Virus record (IMG/VR): IMGVR_UViG_3300042376_001249
Coordinates: 1 to 22,929 of that record
Strand: one strand, 5' to 3'
DNA: 22,929 nucleotides
Origin: a virus
Below the pieces are notes generated by a model. That model was given only the letters and a program-made list of their open reading frames with translations. It made no database searches and was not told where the DNA came from. This document shows, one piece after another, positions 12,975-19,593 of this stretch (its first letter is position 1; each line of letters opens with the position of its first letter). Position numbers and translations under genes: made by a program.

Positions 12975-14194
12975 GTACCCTTAAAGTCATCCAAATTCAG
13001 CACCCAAGTGCTGCCTCTGCTGCTCTCACCCTAGATGCCAGCGGTAACCTTAGTACCAGTGGTACCCTCACCTTCCCTGCAGGTTCAGCTTCCTCTCCCT
13101 CTATTCAAGCCACTGGTGACCCAAACACCGGACTCTTTTTTCCAGCAGCTGATACCATCGCATTTGCAGAAGGTGGTACCGAAGTATTAAGGATTGACAG
13201 CTCTGGTCGGGTTGGTATTGGTACCAGCGCCCCATCAAACACTCTTCATGTATCAGGCACAGCAGGAACTCCTGTTGTGTTTGAACGCACTAATACAACT
13301 GGAACTTTCCTTGCATTAAAAGACAGTACAAGCCAAACATTCATTGGTAATACCAATGGTGTGTTTTCTATTCAAACCCCAGGAAGTTCTTATTCAGATA
13401 AATTTGTTGTCACTTCTGGTGGTTTAGTTGGAATCGGGACCAGCAGTCCAAATAAACCGTTGCAAATTTACAGCGGCTCTGTAGATTCCGAAATACGGTT
13501 ACAAACAAACTCTGGAACTGAACAAAATGCATATATTACACTTCGCAATAGTGGAGGAAAATTAGATATTTATTCTGTTAATAGTGACATTGCTTTAAAT
13601 CCTGGGAACAGTGTTGCAGCTACATTTAAAGCTGATGGAAAGGTCGGAATTGGAACTGCTAGTCCTAGTGTAAAACTTGAAATTTCAGGCGCAGCAAATC
13701 AAAATGAAATTCGCAGTGTAGATGGAACCATTAATTCTCAGTGGTATCAAGACAATAATGGATACGCTATTTTTGGAACATTTAGCAATCACCCTCAAGT
13801 ATTTAGAACTAATGGTTCAGAAAGATTAAGAATACCTGCGGCAGGAGGATTTTGTATTGGCAGTAGCACAAGTCCAAATTCGTTAACAGCGACTTCCGGC
13901 ATCCGTTTAGGAGGAAGTACTATAGCTAGTTATGATTTTATCAATGTAACCACAACACCTGTAACCATTGCTAATGGTGTTGGCATTGGCGGTTTTGGTT
14001 TTGTGCAAGCTTACAATACAAGCAGTGGAGCTCAATATACAGGAATCATTATGTGGAGAGCTGGCGTTGTAGCTGTAATCTCTGAATCTAACGCTCTGGG
14101 ATTTGGTTTAACTTATTCTGTATCAGGTTCTACTTTACGCCTGCAAACGGCAAGCGGTACAGTAACAGGTAGCATCATTAGCCTTGCTAGTTAA
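12971..14194 (+). CDS. Tail fibre protein without S74 domain, distinct C-terminal tip
   Basis: This 407-residue protein starts MSTLKVIQIQHPSAASAALT, with ATG overlapping the upstream stop (ATGA) and a strong ribosome site GGAGGTGA five bases before. An N-terminal beta domain includes LTFPAGSASSPSIQATGDPN then TGLFFPAADTIAFAEGGTEV. Stems RIDSSGRVGIGT, VTSGGLVGIGT and FKADGKVGIGT follow. From about residue 320 (IRLGGSTIASYDFINVTTTP) the sequence is a separate tip, with glycine-rich VGIGGFGFVQAYNTSSGAQY, an IIMWRAGVVAVISESNALGF core and a TVTGSIISLAS end. Like the 10523 fibre it has no chaperone domain. The gene is AT-rich in its middle, unlike the endolysin after it. Confidence 0.8.
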   Translation: MSTLKVIQIQHPSAASAALTLDASGNLSTSGTLTFPAGSASSPSIQATGDPNTGLFFPAADTIAFAEGGTEVLRIDSSGRVGIGTSAPSNTLHVSGTAGTPVVFERTNTTGTFLALKDSTSQTFIGNTNGVFSIQTPGSSYSDKFVVTSGGLVGIGTSSPNKPLQIYSGSVDSEIRLQTNSGTEQNAYITLRNSGGKLDIYSVNSDIALNPGNSVAATFKADGKVGIGTASPSVKLEISGAANQNEIRSVDGTINSQWYQDNNGYAIFGTFSNHPQVFRTNGSERLRIPAAGGFCIGSSTSPNSLTATSGIRLGGSTIASYDFINVTTTPVTIANGVGIGGFGFVQAYNTSSGAQYTGIIMWRAGVVAVISESNALGFGLTYSVSGSTLRLQTASGTVTGSIISLAS

Positions 14195-14204
14195 TACATA
14201 AACA

Positions 14205-15317
14205 ATGACAATAAAACTTGCGGATGCTGCTGAGTTTTATAAGGGACTGCAACATCAGGTAGATGCCTGGAACTGGTTGCAATCTCAGTTGACTCCTGAA
14301 CAGCTCAGTGAGTTTGCAACTAAGTACCGTAATGCTCCAGATGATTTCCCTAATACCTGGGATGGGGTGATTGCTGCTGCTAAAAAAGCTGGTGCTAAAT
14401 TCCCAGAATGCGTGGCAGCTCAGTGGTACGTTGAAAGTGCCCAAGGAAAACATGTATCGTGCACCCATAATTACTTCGGCATCAAATCAAAAGATGGCGA
14501 GGGGTGTTATGTCACCACCAAGGAATTTGTCGGTGGTAAAGAGATTGAGATCAAGGATTGGTTCAAGCGTTTCGATAACTTGTATGCCTGCGTGGACTAC
14601 CTGGTCAGCAGGTGGTACAAAGATTTCAACGGGTATCAAGGCGTTAACCGTGCCAAAACACGCAATGAGTGCGCCCAACTTCTGAAAGAAGAGGGTTACG
14701 CGACAGATCCTGTATATGTAACCAAACTAATCCAGGTAATGGATCGTCAGACCCAGGTGCCGGATGCCAATGAACCTGATGTCATCAATCAAAAGATCCT
14801 GCCTGTTCCTTATGAGTACCAGCTGGATAACCAATCGGGTAAAGGGTATCGCGAATGCTTCTCGTCAACCTGTGCCATGATCGCACGTTATTACGGGAAG
14901 GTTAAAAACGATGATGAGTACAACAAGATCCGAGCTAAGTACGGTGACACCACCAACAAGGATGCTCAGCTCGGAGCCCTGAGGGAGCTGGGACTCAACG
15001 CCAAGTTCATCACCAATGGGAATGCCGCCTTACTGGAAAATGAGATCCGCAATGGCAGGCCTGTTGCCGTTGGTTGGCTGCATAAAGGAACCGTCTCCTA
15101 CCCAACAGGTGGGGGTCACTGGACCTGCTGTATTGGGTTCACACCCGATGCGTTTGTCTTCCATGACCCCAACGGAGAAGCAGACATGGTGAATGGCGGT
15201 TACGTTAGCAATGACCGCAAAGCAGGAACTGCAGTTAAATACAGCAAGAAAAATTGGTTACGGCGATGGGAATGCGACGGAAAAAACACAGGTTGGGCCA
15301 TCCTGGTAAGCAAGTGA
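14205..15317 (+). CDS. Bifunctional endolysin: glucosaminidase plus C39-like peptidase
   Basis: This protein has 370 residues. Residues 45-185 match a FlgJ-type GH73 beta-N-acetylglucosaminidase: AAQWYVESAQGKH (71-83) with E77 as catalytic acid and the NYFGIK motif (89-94). Residues 200-370 are a papain-like C39-type peptidase: GYRECFSSTCAMIARYYG with C218 or C223 as nucleophile, GGGHWTCCIGF with H305, and FHDPNGEADM with D321. Together the two domains would cut the glycan chain and a stem peptide. There is no signal peptide. The position at the end of the fibre block, with a second wall enzyme at 306-959, suggests a division between lysis and entry. Either enzyme could be the virion one. Confidence 0.87.
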   Translation: MTIKLADAAEFYKGLQHQVDAWNWLQSQLTPEQLSEFATKYRNAPDDFPNTWDGVIAAAKKAGAKFPECVAAQWYVESAQGKHVSCTHNYFGIKSKDGEGCYVTTKEFVGGKEIEIKDWFKRFDNLYACVDYLVSRWYKDFNGYQGVNRAKTRNECAQLLKEEGYATDPVYVTKLIQVMDRQTQVPDANEPDVINQKILPVPYEYQLDNQSGKGYRECFSSTCAMIARYYGKVKNDDEYNKIRAKYGDTTNKDAQLGALRELGLNAKFITNGNAALLENEIRNGRPVAVGWLHKGTVSYPTGGGHWTCCIGFTPDAFVFHDPNGEADMVNGGYVSNDRKAGTAVKYSKKNWLRRWECDGKNTGWAILVSK

Positions 15318-15475
15318 AGAACTACAAGGAACCACACATCCGCGTCAACATCTGCTGGGAGTTAGGAGAAGAAAGAAAATGCGTCACCCTCGACAAGAGC
15401 GACGCATATAAAACCCGTGAGTGGGTTGAAAATAATGATGGTGTGGTCTATTGGTTTCAGGCGCTACCTAATTAG
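15314..15475 (+). CDS. Hypothetical protein (53 aa), translationally coupled to endolysin
   Basis: GTG 15314 overlaps the endolysin stop (GTGA), giving VKNYKEPHIRVNICWELGEE, then RKCVTLDKSDAYKTREWVEN and NDGVVYWFQALPN. A longer reading from ATG 15254 is possible but its extra 20 residues lie in the endolysin frame's shadow and are unlike protein. The protein looks like a small alpha/beta fold with strands RVNICWEL and VVYWFQAL. No family is recognised. The stop overlaps the convergent minus-strand gene by four bases. Confidence 0.65.
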   Translation: MKNYKEPHIRVNICWELGEERKCVTLDKSDAYKTREWVENNDGVVYWFQALPN

Positions 15476-15636
15476 CGTTGCTTAGCGCGGCCAATCACCA
15501 GGGCACCGATCTCGATCAGACGGTACAGCTTGCGAGCAAGCTGATCATCCTTGGGGGTCGGAGTCAGGGCGCAGATAGCAGAGCACGCCGCATGAACGGC
15601 TAGTGCTACTTCAAGATACTCATTAAGTTTGTGCAT
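15472..15636 (-). CDS. Small hypothetical protein (54 aa)
   Basis: ATG 15636 to TAA 15472-15474 encodes MHKLNEYLEVALAVHAACSA, then ICALTPTPKDDQLARKLYRL and IEIGALVIGRAKQR. GGGAG lies about nine bases before the ATG. It is helical, with one Ala-rich stretch that is only weakly hydrophobic. It is the last gene of the minus-strand block. No function is visible. Confidence 0.6.
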   Translation of the reverse strand: MHKLNEYLEVALAVHAACSAICALTPTPKDDQLARKLYRLIEIGALVIGRAKQR

Positions 15637-15654
15637 GGGAATCTCCCGTTTCTT

Positions 15655-15984
15655 TTATTCTATGATCCTTGGTTTATAGATATAGAAAGATTTCGTACTT
15701 GTATCAATATCAGATAACAGGTTTGGATCATGGCGATCAATCCACTTCTGCCATATCCTCATCTGCTTTTCTGCTTTAGCTGATTCACAACGGAAGCAAA
15801 GCATGTCACCAGCTGGTATCTGCTCCAGCCATACGTACAACTGACGCATTGCAATAGCATTGGCCCTGGTACCACCAAACCCACTCAGGTATTGATCAAA
15901 TTGCTGAACACGTTTACGCCTGGTGCGCCGTGACAACCAATCGTTAATCTGTCGCCGGCTTTTGCCAGCGGCCAAACTGGCCAT
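15655..15984 (-). CDS. Hypothetical basic protein (109 aa)
   Basis: From ATG 15984 the protein reads MASLAAGKSRRQINDWLSRR and continues TRRKRVQQFDQYLSGFGGTR, then a helical middle, a CFRCESAKAEKQMRIWQKWI segment with Cys-x2-Cys, and DTSTKSFYIYKPRIIE. The strongly basic N-terminal helix suggests nucleic-acid or membrane-surface binding. The frame is open further to GTG 16155, but that longer start reads through a poly-Lys run (KKKKKK) and would overlap two small genes, so I prefer 15984. It overlaps the preceding 51-residue gene by 44 bases. Unknown family. Confidence 0.55.
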   Translation of the reverse strand: MASLAAGKSRRQINDWLSRRTRRKRVQQFDQYLSGFGGTRANAIAMRQLYVWLEQIPAGDMLCFRCESAKAEKQMRIWQKWIDRHDPNLLSDIDTSTKSFYIYKPRIIE

Positions 15985-16096
15985 CCATACGTAATTTTTC
16001 CCAGTACACAGCCATGGAATCAGCCTCGTCACTATTAGATGACCTTGATCCGTCTTGGTTGTCGTTACGATTTTGTGACGAGTAATTCGCTTGCAT
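15941..16096 (-). CDS. Possible small protein (51 aa)
   Basis: ATG 16096 to TAA 15941-15943 encodes MQANYSSQNRNDNQDGSRSS, then NSDEADSMAVYWEKLRMDGQ and FGRWQKPATD. The first half is polar and disordered; the second half has a protein-like helix (AVYWEKLRMDGQFGRW). It starts just after an A/G-only tract (AAAAAGAAAAAGAAAAA) and lies in a different frame from the longer reading of its neighbour. It fills the 37-base-spaced position after the 43-residue gene at 16134-16265, which supports it as real, but there is no good ribosome site. Confidence 0.45.
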
Positions 16097-16133
16097 TTTT
16101 TCTTTTTCTTTTTAAGTAAGGAAGAGAACGTGT

Positions 16134-16265
16134 TTAGATGTCGTAGATCCGACACTGGCTGGCACCAGGATTTTCTTCACAATAGCGACGGAAATTTTCA
16201 GTCGGTGACATATAGATACACCGTTTGAAAAACTTGCAAACAAACCAGTTGTAGAAACGCATCAT
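16134..16265 (-). CDS. Small conserved-looking protein (43 aa)
   Basis: ATG 16265 overlaps the upstream stop (ATGA) and gives MMRFYNWFVCKFFKRCIYMS, then PTENFRRYCEENPGASQCRI and YDI. The N-terminus is an aromatic, amphipathic helix with Phe, Trp and Tyr, and the C-terminus a small Cys-containing turn (RRYCEENPGASQCRIYD). Cys10, Cys16, Cys28 and Cys38 could pair or bind metal, but this is only a possibility. A second in-frame ATG at 16262 would remove one Met. The coherent sequence and coupling make it a real gene. Confidence 0.62.
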   Translation of the reverse strand: MMRFYNWFVCKFFKRCIYMSPTENFRRYCEENPGASQCRIYDI

Positions 16266-16987
16266 GGTCGTGTTGCCAATGGGATAAATACATCTGGAAA
16301 CTTGTCATCCGGTGGATGCTCACGGTTCCAGGCTGCCTCCCATTCCGAGAGGGAGTGCTCGTGTTCTTCAAAGCCAGTGAAAGTATCCGACAGGTCACAC
16401 AAGATCAGGTCAGTGCCATCCTCCAGGAGAAAGAACGAGAAGTCCTCCAGGATCAGGAACGGACTGATGTCAGCAACTTCAATCACAATGCCCAGGGAAT
16501 AATCCAAGGGCTCGTTGCGCGTGGAGGATACACACAGGAGGTAACTACCGATTTCCAGTGGGAAGTACAGGTCGTTACCAAGATCAACACGGTTGGGGTT
16601 GAAGTTGTTGTAGAAGTATGAGCCAGCATCCATCACGTGACCAACGTATGGGTAATACGTTTGACCATTGGTATTGACAGCTGAGATACTGTCTTGATCG
16701 AAAATCATCCTCCCCTGGATCGGGTTGAGGTTGAGATCGTACGCAGAAACCTGGATGTAGTTAGGGCGCGGACCACCTTTACGAGTAATAATCCACGCCG
16801 GGGTTGTTAAGTTGATCTGAAACCAATGGTTCATGGTGCCGCCACCATAACCATTCAGACCAACAGTGTATTCTGGGCCTAATTTACCTGTCAGATAGCG
16901 CAACGAAGTTTGGTTGAAAGAACCAAGAACAAGCGGATTAGTTTTTGTTCTCTGTCGTTGACTAGCTTGATTCGAAAATCTAGCCAC
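16262..16987 (-). CDS. Hypothetical protein, probable virion component
   Basis: This 241-residue protein starts from GTG 16987: MARFSNQASQRQRTKTNPLV. Residues 25-165 alternate short strands with aromatic and Gly-rich turns (VGLNGYGGGTMNHWFQINLT, then WIITRKGGPRPNYIQVSAYD) and look like a beta-sandwich. The C-terminal 70 residues are acidic with a hydrophobic repeat (ADISPFLILEDFSFFLLEDG, then TDLILCDLSDTFTGFEEHEH). There is no signal peptide and no clear membrane span. The beta-rich design resembles decoration or head proteins, but this is inference. It follows the HNH-like gene by 20 bases. A TACAAT box (minus strand, 17014-17019) overlaps that gene's end and could be its promoter. Confidence 0.65.
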   Translation of the reverse strand: MARFSNQASQRQRTKTNPLVLGSFNQTSLRYLTGKLGPEYTVGLNGYGGGTMNHWFQINLTTPAWIITRKGGPRPNYIQVSAYDLNLNPIQGRMIFDQDSISAVNTNGQTYYPYVGHVMDAGSYFYNNFNPNRVDLGNDLYFPLEIGSYLLCVSSTRNEPLDYSLGIVIEVADISPFLILEDFSFFLLEDGTDLILCDLSDTFTGFEEHEHSLSEWEAAWNREHPPDDKFPDVFIPLATRP

Positions 16988-17007
16988 TTCTACACAACAA
17001 TCTTTAT

Positions 17008-17676
17008 TTATTCATTGTACTCTGGTCGATCTTTTACGTATTGAGAATTGGTAATAGCATTCTTGAACTCACGTTCTATTACCGGTCTAATACCAGACTC
17101 ACGTTGAGACTGCCGGTTGTAGAGCATCAGTTTCTCTGCCTTGAATTCTACCTCTAGGGGATTGATCGTCTGTGGTGGATACGTACGGTTAAAGCTGGAC
17201 ACCATATGTAGTGGGTTGCCGCACCTTGGGTTGTTACACAGACGGGTCACCACCAACGCACCAACATCACCCCAAGCGCACTGGTAAAGCGCCTTGTGGA
17301 CATTGACGTTTTCAGACTTCTGCTTGCTGTAGTGCGAGCGGTAGGAAGGTAGGCACACTCTCTTGGGGGTAGCACCACCAGGGGATTCGATCTCCCAGCA
17401 GTCTTCCGGGAAACCAATCGCCACCTTTTTCCAGAGCTTGGCGTATTTGGTCTTGTATTCACCTGTGACGTAGTTGATGTCGAACCCACAGACGTTGCTC
17501 AGGATCTTCTTGGCGCACTCATAGCACCAGTGGTGGGTGGAGTCCCGGATCACATGGCCGTGTAGGCATGGGTGCCCCCGGTAGTACCCAAGGAGATTCA
17601 ACTGAGACTCAGTGAGATTCTCAATGCACTGGACGTGACGGAACTGAGGGTTCCCGCTTTCAATCAAATTTGCCAT
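17008..17676 (-). CDS. HNH-like zinc protein, degenerate catalytic site
   Basis: This protein has 222 residues. An N-terminal zinc ribbon-like pair C37-x2-H40 and C51-x2-C54 (PCLHGHVIRDSTHHWCYECA) is followed by an HNH zinc-loop segment: VNVHKALYQCAWGDVGALVV (124-143), then TRLCNNPRCGNPLHMV with C147, C152, N154 and H157. In the classic form the residue two before the first Cys is a His that attacks the phosphodiester bond (HxC). Here it is Arg (R145 in TRLC). The zinc-binding frame is kept but the general base may be lost, so the protein may bind DNA without cutting. It begins one base after the stop of the 17678 gene. Confidence 0.72.
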   Translation of the reverse strand: MANLIESGNPQFRHVQCIENLTESQLNLLGYYRGHPCLHGHVIRDSTHHWCYECAKKILSNVCGFDINYVTGEYKTKYAKLWKKVAIGFPEDCWEIESPGGATPKRVCLPSYRSHYSKQKSENVNVHKALYQCAWGDVGALVVTRLCNNPRCGNPLHMVSSFNRTYPPQTINPLEVEFKAEKLMLYNRQSQRESGIRPVIEREFKNAITNSQYVKDRPEYNE

Positions 17677-17677
17677 C

Positions 17678-18037
17678 TCAATACCAGTCCGATTTACGAC
17701 GATTGCGACGAGTTGGTGGTTTTACGGTTTTGCGCTGCTCAAGCCACATGTCAGCAGGCAGCGAATCCCTGGGACGGTCATCGGGACGTAGTACGTCCGC
17801 ATTACCTGGGTCCTGGCCGGTACGCAGGTAGTACACAACGCGGTGAGCGTGGAACTTCTGCCCCCACAGCGATACCACGTAGTACCTCTTGTGGTGTTCC
17901 AGGTACCCAGCCATCTGCCCAGCTGCATGGCGGCCTGTGGTGTTAACCCACTCCAGACCACTGGGGTAGTCATCGGTGAGCTTGACCTTTTGCCTGAGTT
18001 CCTCCAGGGGAGGAAGGGGTCTGTACTGCCTGGCCAT
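17678..18037 (-). CDS. HNH-like protein, probably inactive
   Basis: This 119-residue protein starts MARQYRPLPPLEELRQKVKL. Residues 28-80, LEWVNTTGRHAAGQMAGYLE then KRYYVVSLWGQKFHAHRVVY and YLRTGQDPGNADVL, follow the two-strand-plus-helix plan of phage HNH/AP2 homing endonucleases, with the H-A-H-R-V-V-Y helix start as its clearest sign. The following residues should give His-x-Asn-x-Asp and an N-x-R pair, but read RPDDRPRDSL and the C-terminus is a basic tail (VKPPTRRNRRKSDWY). It lacks the catalytic His and Asn, so it is likely a non-cutting derivative. It is adjacent to another degenerate HNH gene and downstream of a repeat-rich intergenic region. Confidence 0.65.
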   Translation of the reverse strand: MARQYRPLPPLEELRQKVKLTDDYPSGLEWVNTTGRHAAGQMAGYLEHHKRYYVVSLWGQKFHAHRVVYYLRTGQDPGNADVLRPDDRPRDSLPADMWLEQRKTVKPPTRRNRRKSDWY

Positions 18038-18087
18038 GGCGGGAATGTGTGCAGAGTTAGGGACTTTACCATATGTTTTATCTTTCT

Positions 18088-18129
18088 ATAGAGTAAATAA
18101 CAGTGTGATCAGAGTGTAATTTACTCTAT
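18088..18129. repeat. 42-bp interrupted palindrome
   Basis: ATAGAGTAAAT at 18088-18098 and ATTTACTCTAT at 18119-18129 are exact reverse complements. The inner 20 bases are also partly palindromic around TGATCA (18106-18111), so 18 of 21 pairs match about one centre. The arms are AT-rich and not followed by a T run in either direction, so a terminator is unlikely. An operator, a protein-binding site or an origin element fits better. Confidence 0.75.
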
Positions 18130-18168
18130 GTAAGGGTGGGAAGGGGCCTAAAGTCCGAATCACTGCAC

Positions 18169-18206
18169 ATACACCTGAGTCTCACCCTGAGACCTTGATA
18201 CACCTG
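18169..18206. repeat. 9-bp direct repeats flanking a small hairpin
   Basis: ATACACCTG occurs at 18169-18177 and again at 18198-18206 (29 bases apart). Between them, GTCTCA (18179-18184) and TGAGAC (18188-18193) form a perfect six-base inverted repeat with a CCC loop. The ordered arrangement repeat-hairpin-repeat suggests a binding site for a dimeric protein. Confidence 0.6.
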
Positions 18207-18210
18207 TACT

Positions 18211-18242
18211 TTCATGCCTTCATGCCTTCGTGCCTTCGTGCC
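18211..18242. repeat. Four 8-bp tandem repeats
   Basis: TTCATGCC at 18211-18218 and 18219-18226 is followed by TTCGTGCC at 18227-18234 and 18235-18242: four head-to-tail 8-base units with one A-to-G change in the last two. The array is non-coding and just beyond the terminator of the glycosyltransferase gene. Short iterated sites of this kind occur in replication and partition regions. Confidence 0.75.
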
Positions 18243-18254
18243 GCACCAACGCAC

Positions 18255-18280
18255 AAAAAAGCCCCTGCCGAAGCAGAGGC
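18255..18280 (-). terminator. Rho-independent terminator of the glycosyltransferase gene
   Basis: Read on the minus strand, GCCTCTGC, loop TTCG and GCAGGGGC form an eight-position stem with one A-C mismatch, followed by TTTTTT. The stem, tetraloop and T run are the standard intrinsic terminator. It lies 30 bases past the stop of the gene at 18311-19564. Confidence 0.85.
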
Positions 18281-18310
18281 CATTCCCCACAGGTTTCGTC
18301 CCCATGCACC

Positions 18311-19564
18311 TTAGGCCGGAACCAGCTCCTTCTCCTTCTTCTTCGCTTTCTTTTTAGGAGTCACCAACGCCTCAGGCTCCAGCACAGGGTTCATCACCTC
18401 CTGGAACACCCCACTGAATTGAGCAGCGATGGTCTCCCAGTTGAACTGTTCGTCAGTGGCCCGCAGGTAACAGAGTTCGGCAACGGCATCGAGTTTCTCG
18501 CGGTCCTCGTACAGCTCGTTAAGGATCTCTGCAAGGTGTTCGGCGGAGGGGCAGGGCATCTCGCGAGCGAAGTTGGTGTCTACATCCACGTGGTCACAGC
18601 GGATGAGCTTTCCATATCCTTCGAAGATCTCCTTGCAGGACGTGTGGTTCGGCACCACCTGCGCCACACGGCAGGCCGCGTGCTCGAAGTTCACCAGACC
18701 CCAGCCTTCCCCTTTACAGGTATTGACACCCACATCGGCACACTGATAGATGGTCTCAAGCATCTCAACTGGGACCGAAGGTGGGTTCTGGGTATTACCG
18801 GTCATGATGATGCGGCCATTGGGATCCAGACCTTGCTTGTGCATCTCACGCCCAAAAACCTGCATCACATCCCAACCCTGGTCCTTCAAGCCCATATGCA
18901 GGTAGAGCATGGCATCGGGCTTATCGACTGCAAAGCGAGCGAATGCGTCGATGGTGATGTCGATCCGTTTGCGGAACTGGTTCCGGTTGGCGTTCATCAC
19001 GATGAAGGCATCTTCCTTCAGACCCAGGTTCTTGCGTGCCTCAACCTTATCCCCAGGCTTGAACTGACCAGCCGTCACCCCATGGGGAATAACAGTGATG
19101 GGCTTCTGGATCCCACCTTTAATAAATTCGTGAGCCCCAAATTCCGTATAGGAAACGATGGCGTCCCAGTTGTTGGCGGTCTCATTGAGGCAACCAACCC
19201 AGTTGTAGGAGTCCATGGGCATGTACCCCACGAACTTGAAGCCCATCTTCTGGTGCAAATCAGCAATACGTTTGTACTGCTCATTAATAATCCAGCAGTC
19301 GTTAATCGTAAATACGATGTCTGGCTTCTCAATCTCAACCACTTCCCGAATCCGATCCTCACCAAAAGGAGCCTGCTGGAAGCGATTGGATGCTGGATAG
19401 ATTTTAAATTCTTCCTGCATTGGGTCTGGATCACCGTGCCAGTTGCAGCCCAGTACAACGATTTCGTACTCGTCTTTCAGACGTTCAAGAACGTTGTGGG
19501 TGACACGTGCGAAACCAGTGGTGGCAATAATGTCACCTACCCAAAGCAGTTTAGATTTCGACAT
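18311..19564 (-). CDS. Glycosyltransferase, GT-B fold (GT4-like)
   Basis: This protein has 417 residues. The N-terminal Rossmann half begins LLWVGDIIATTGFARVTHNV with the GFARV-type acceptor loop, and the C-terminal half contains NANRNQFRKRIDITIDAFAR (192-211) and GEGWGLVNFEHAAC (285-298). E286 and E294 make the EX7E nucleotide-sugar-binding motif of retaining GT4 enzymes. It probably moves a sugar from a nucleotide donor to an acceptor such as phage DNA, a virion protein or a host surface polymer; the substrate is not visible. The tail is Lys-rich (TPKKKAKKKEKELVPA), perhaps binding nucleic acid or membrane. It is last in its operon, with a terminator behind and a GTATAGTTAA box ahead. Confidence 0.87.
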   Translation of the reverse strand: MSKSKLLWVGDIIATTGFARVTHNVLERLKDEYEIVVLGCNWHGDPDPMQEEFKIYPASNRFQQAPFGEDRIREVVEIEKPDIVFTINDCWIINEQYKRIADLHQKMGFKFVGYMPMDSYNWVGCLNETANNWDAIVSYTEFGAHEFIKGGIQKPITVIPHGVTAGQFKPGDKVEARKNLGLKEDAFIVMNANRNQFRKRIDITIDAFARFAVDKPDAMLYLHMGLKDQGWDVMQVFGREMHKQGLDPNGRIIMTGNTQNPPSVPVEMLETIYQCADVGVNTCKGEGWGLVNFEHAACRVAQVVPNHTSCKEIFEGYGKLIRCDHVDVDTNFAREMPCPSAEHLAEILNELYEDREKLDAVAELCYLRATDEQFNWETIAAQFSGVFQEVMNPVLEPEALVTPKKKAKKKEKELVPA

Positions 19565-19583
19565 TCAATCGAGTTATTCTCGA

Positions 19584-19593
19584 TTAACTATAC
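19584..19593 (-). promoter_or_regulatory. Candidate minus-strand -10 box upstream of the glycosyltransferase gene
   Basis: On the minus strand GTATAGTTAA, identical to the string ahead of dcd (3164-3173). TATAGT overlaps the end of the speD coding region and lies about 20 bases before the ATG at 19564. No -35 is visible. Confidence 0.4.

Larger units (their letters stand above)
18038..18310. promoter_or_regulatory. Repeat-rich intergenic region between two minus-strand operons
   Basis: This 273-base stretch has no convincing gene. It holds, left to right: an AT-rich 42-bp near-palindrome (18088-18129), two 9-bp direct repeats flanking a small hairpin (18169-18206), four 8-bp tandem repeats (18211-18242) and a terminator for the glycosyltransferase gene (18255-18280). 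This is the largest non-coding gap in the window and lies in the replication-gene block, so an origin or a regulatory hub is possible. Promoters for the 18037 gene must also lie here. Confidence 0.6.

Noticed and set aside
7644-14194. Diversity-generating retroelement acting on fibre tips
   Set aside because: No reverse transcriptase gene and no template repeat with adenine-specific changes is visible in the window.
15985-16155. N-terminal extension of the 109-residue gene from GTG 16155
   Set aside because: It contains a six-Lys run from the A/G tract and overlaps two better small frames; ATG 15984 is preferred.
18061-18130. The 42-bp palindrome as a bidirectional terminator
   Set aside because: Neither side has a T run after the stem, and the arms are AT-rich rather than GC-rich.
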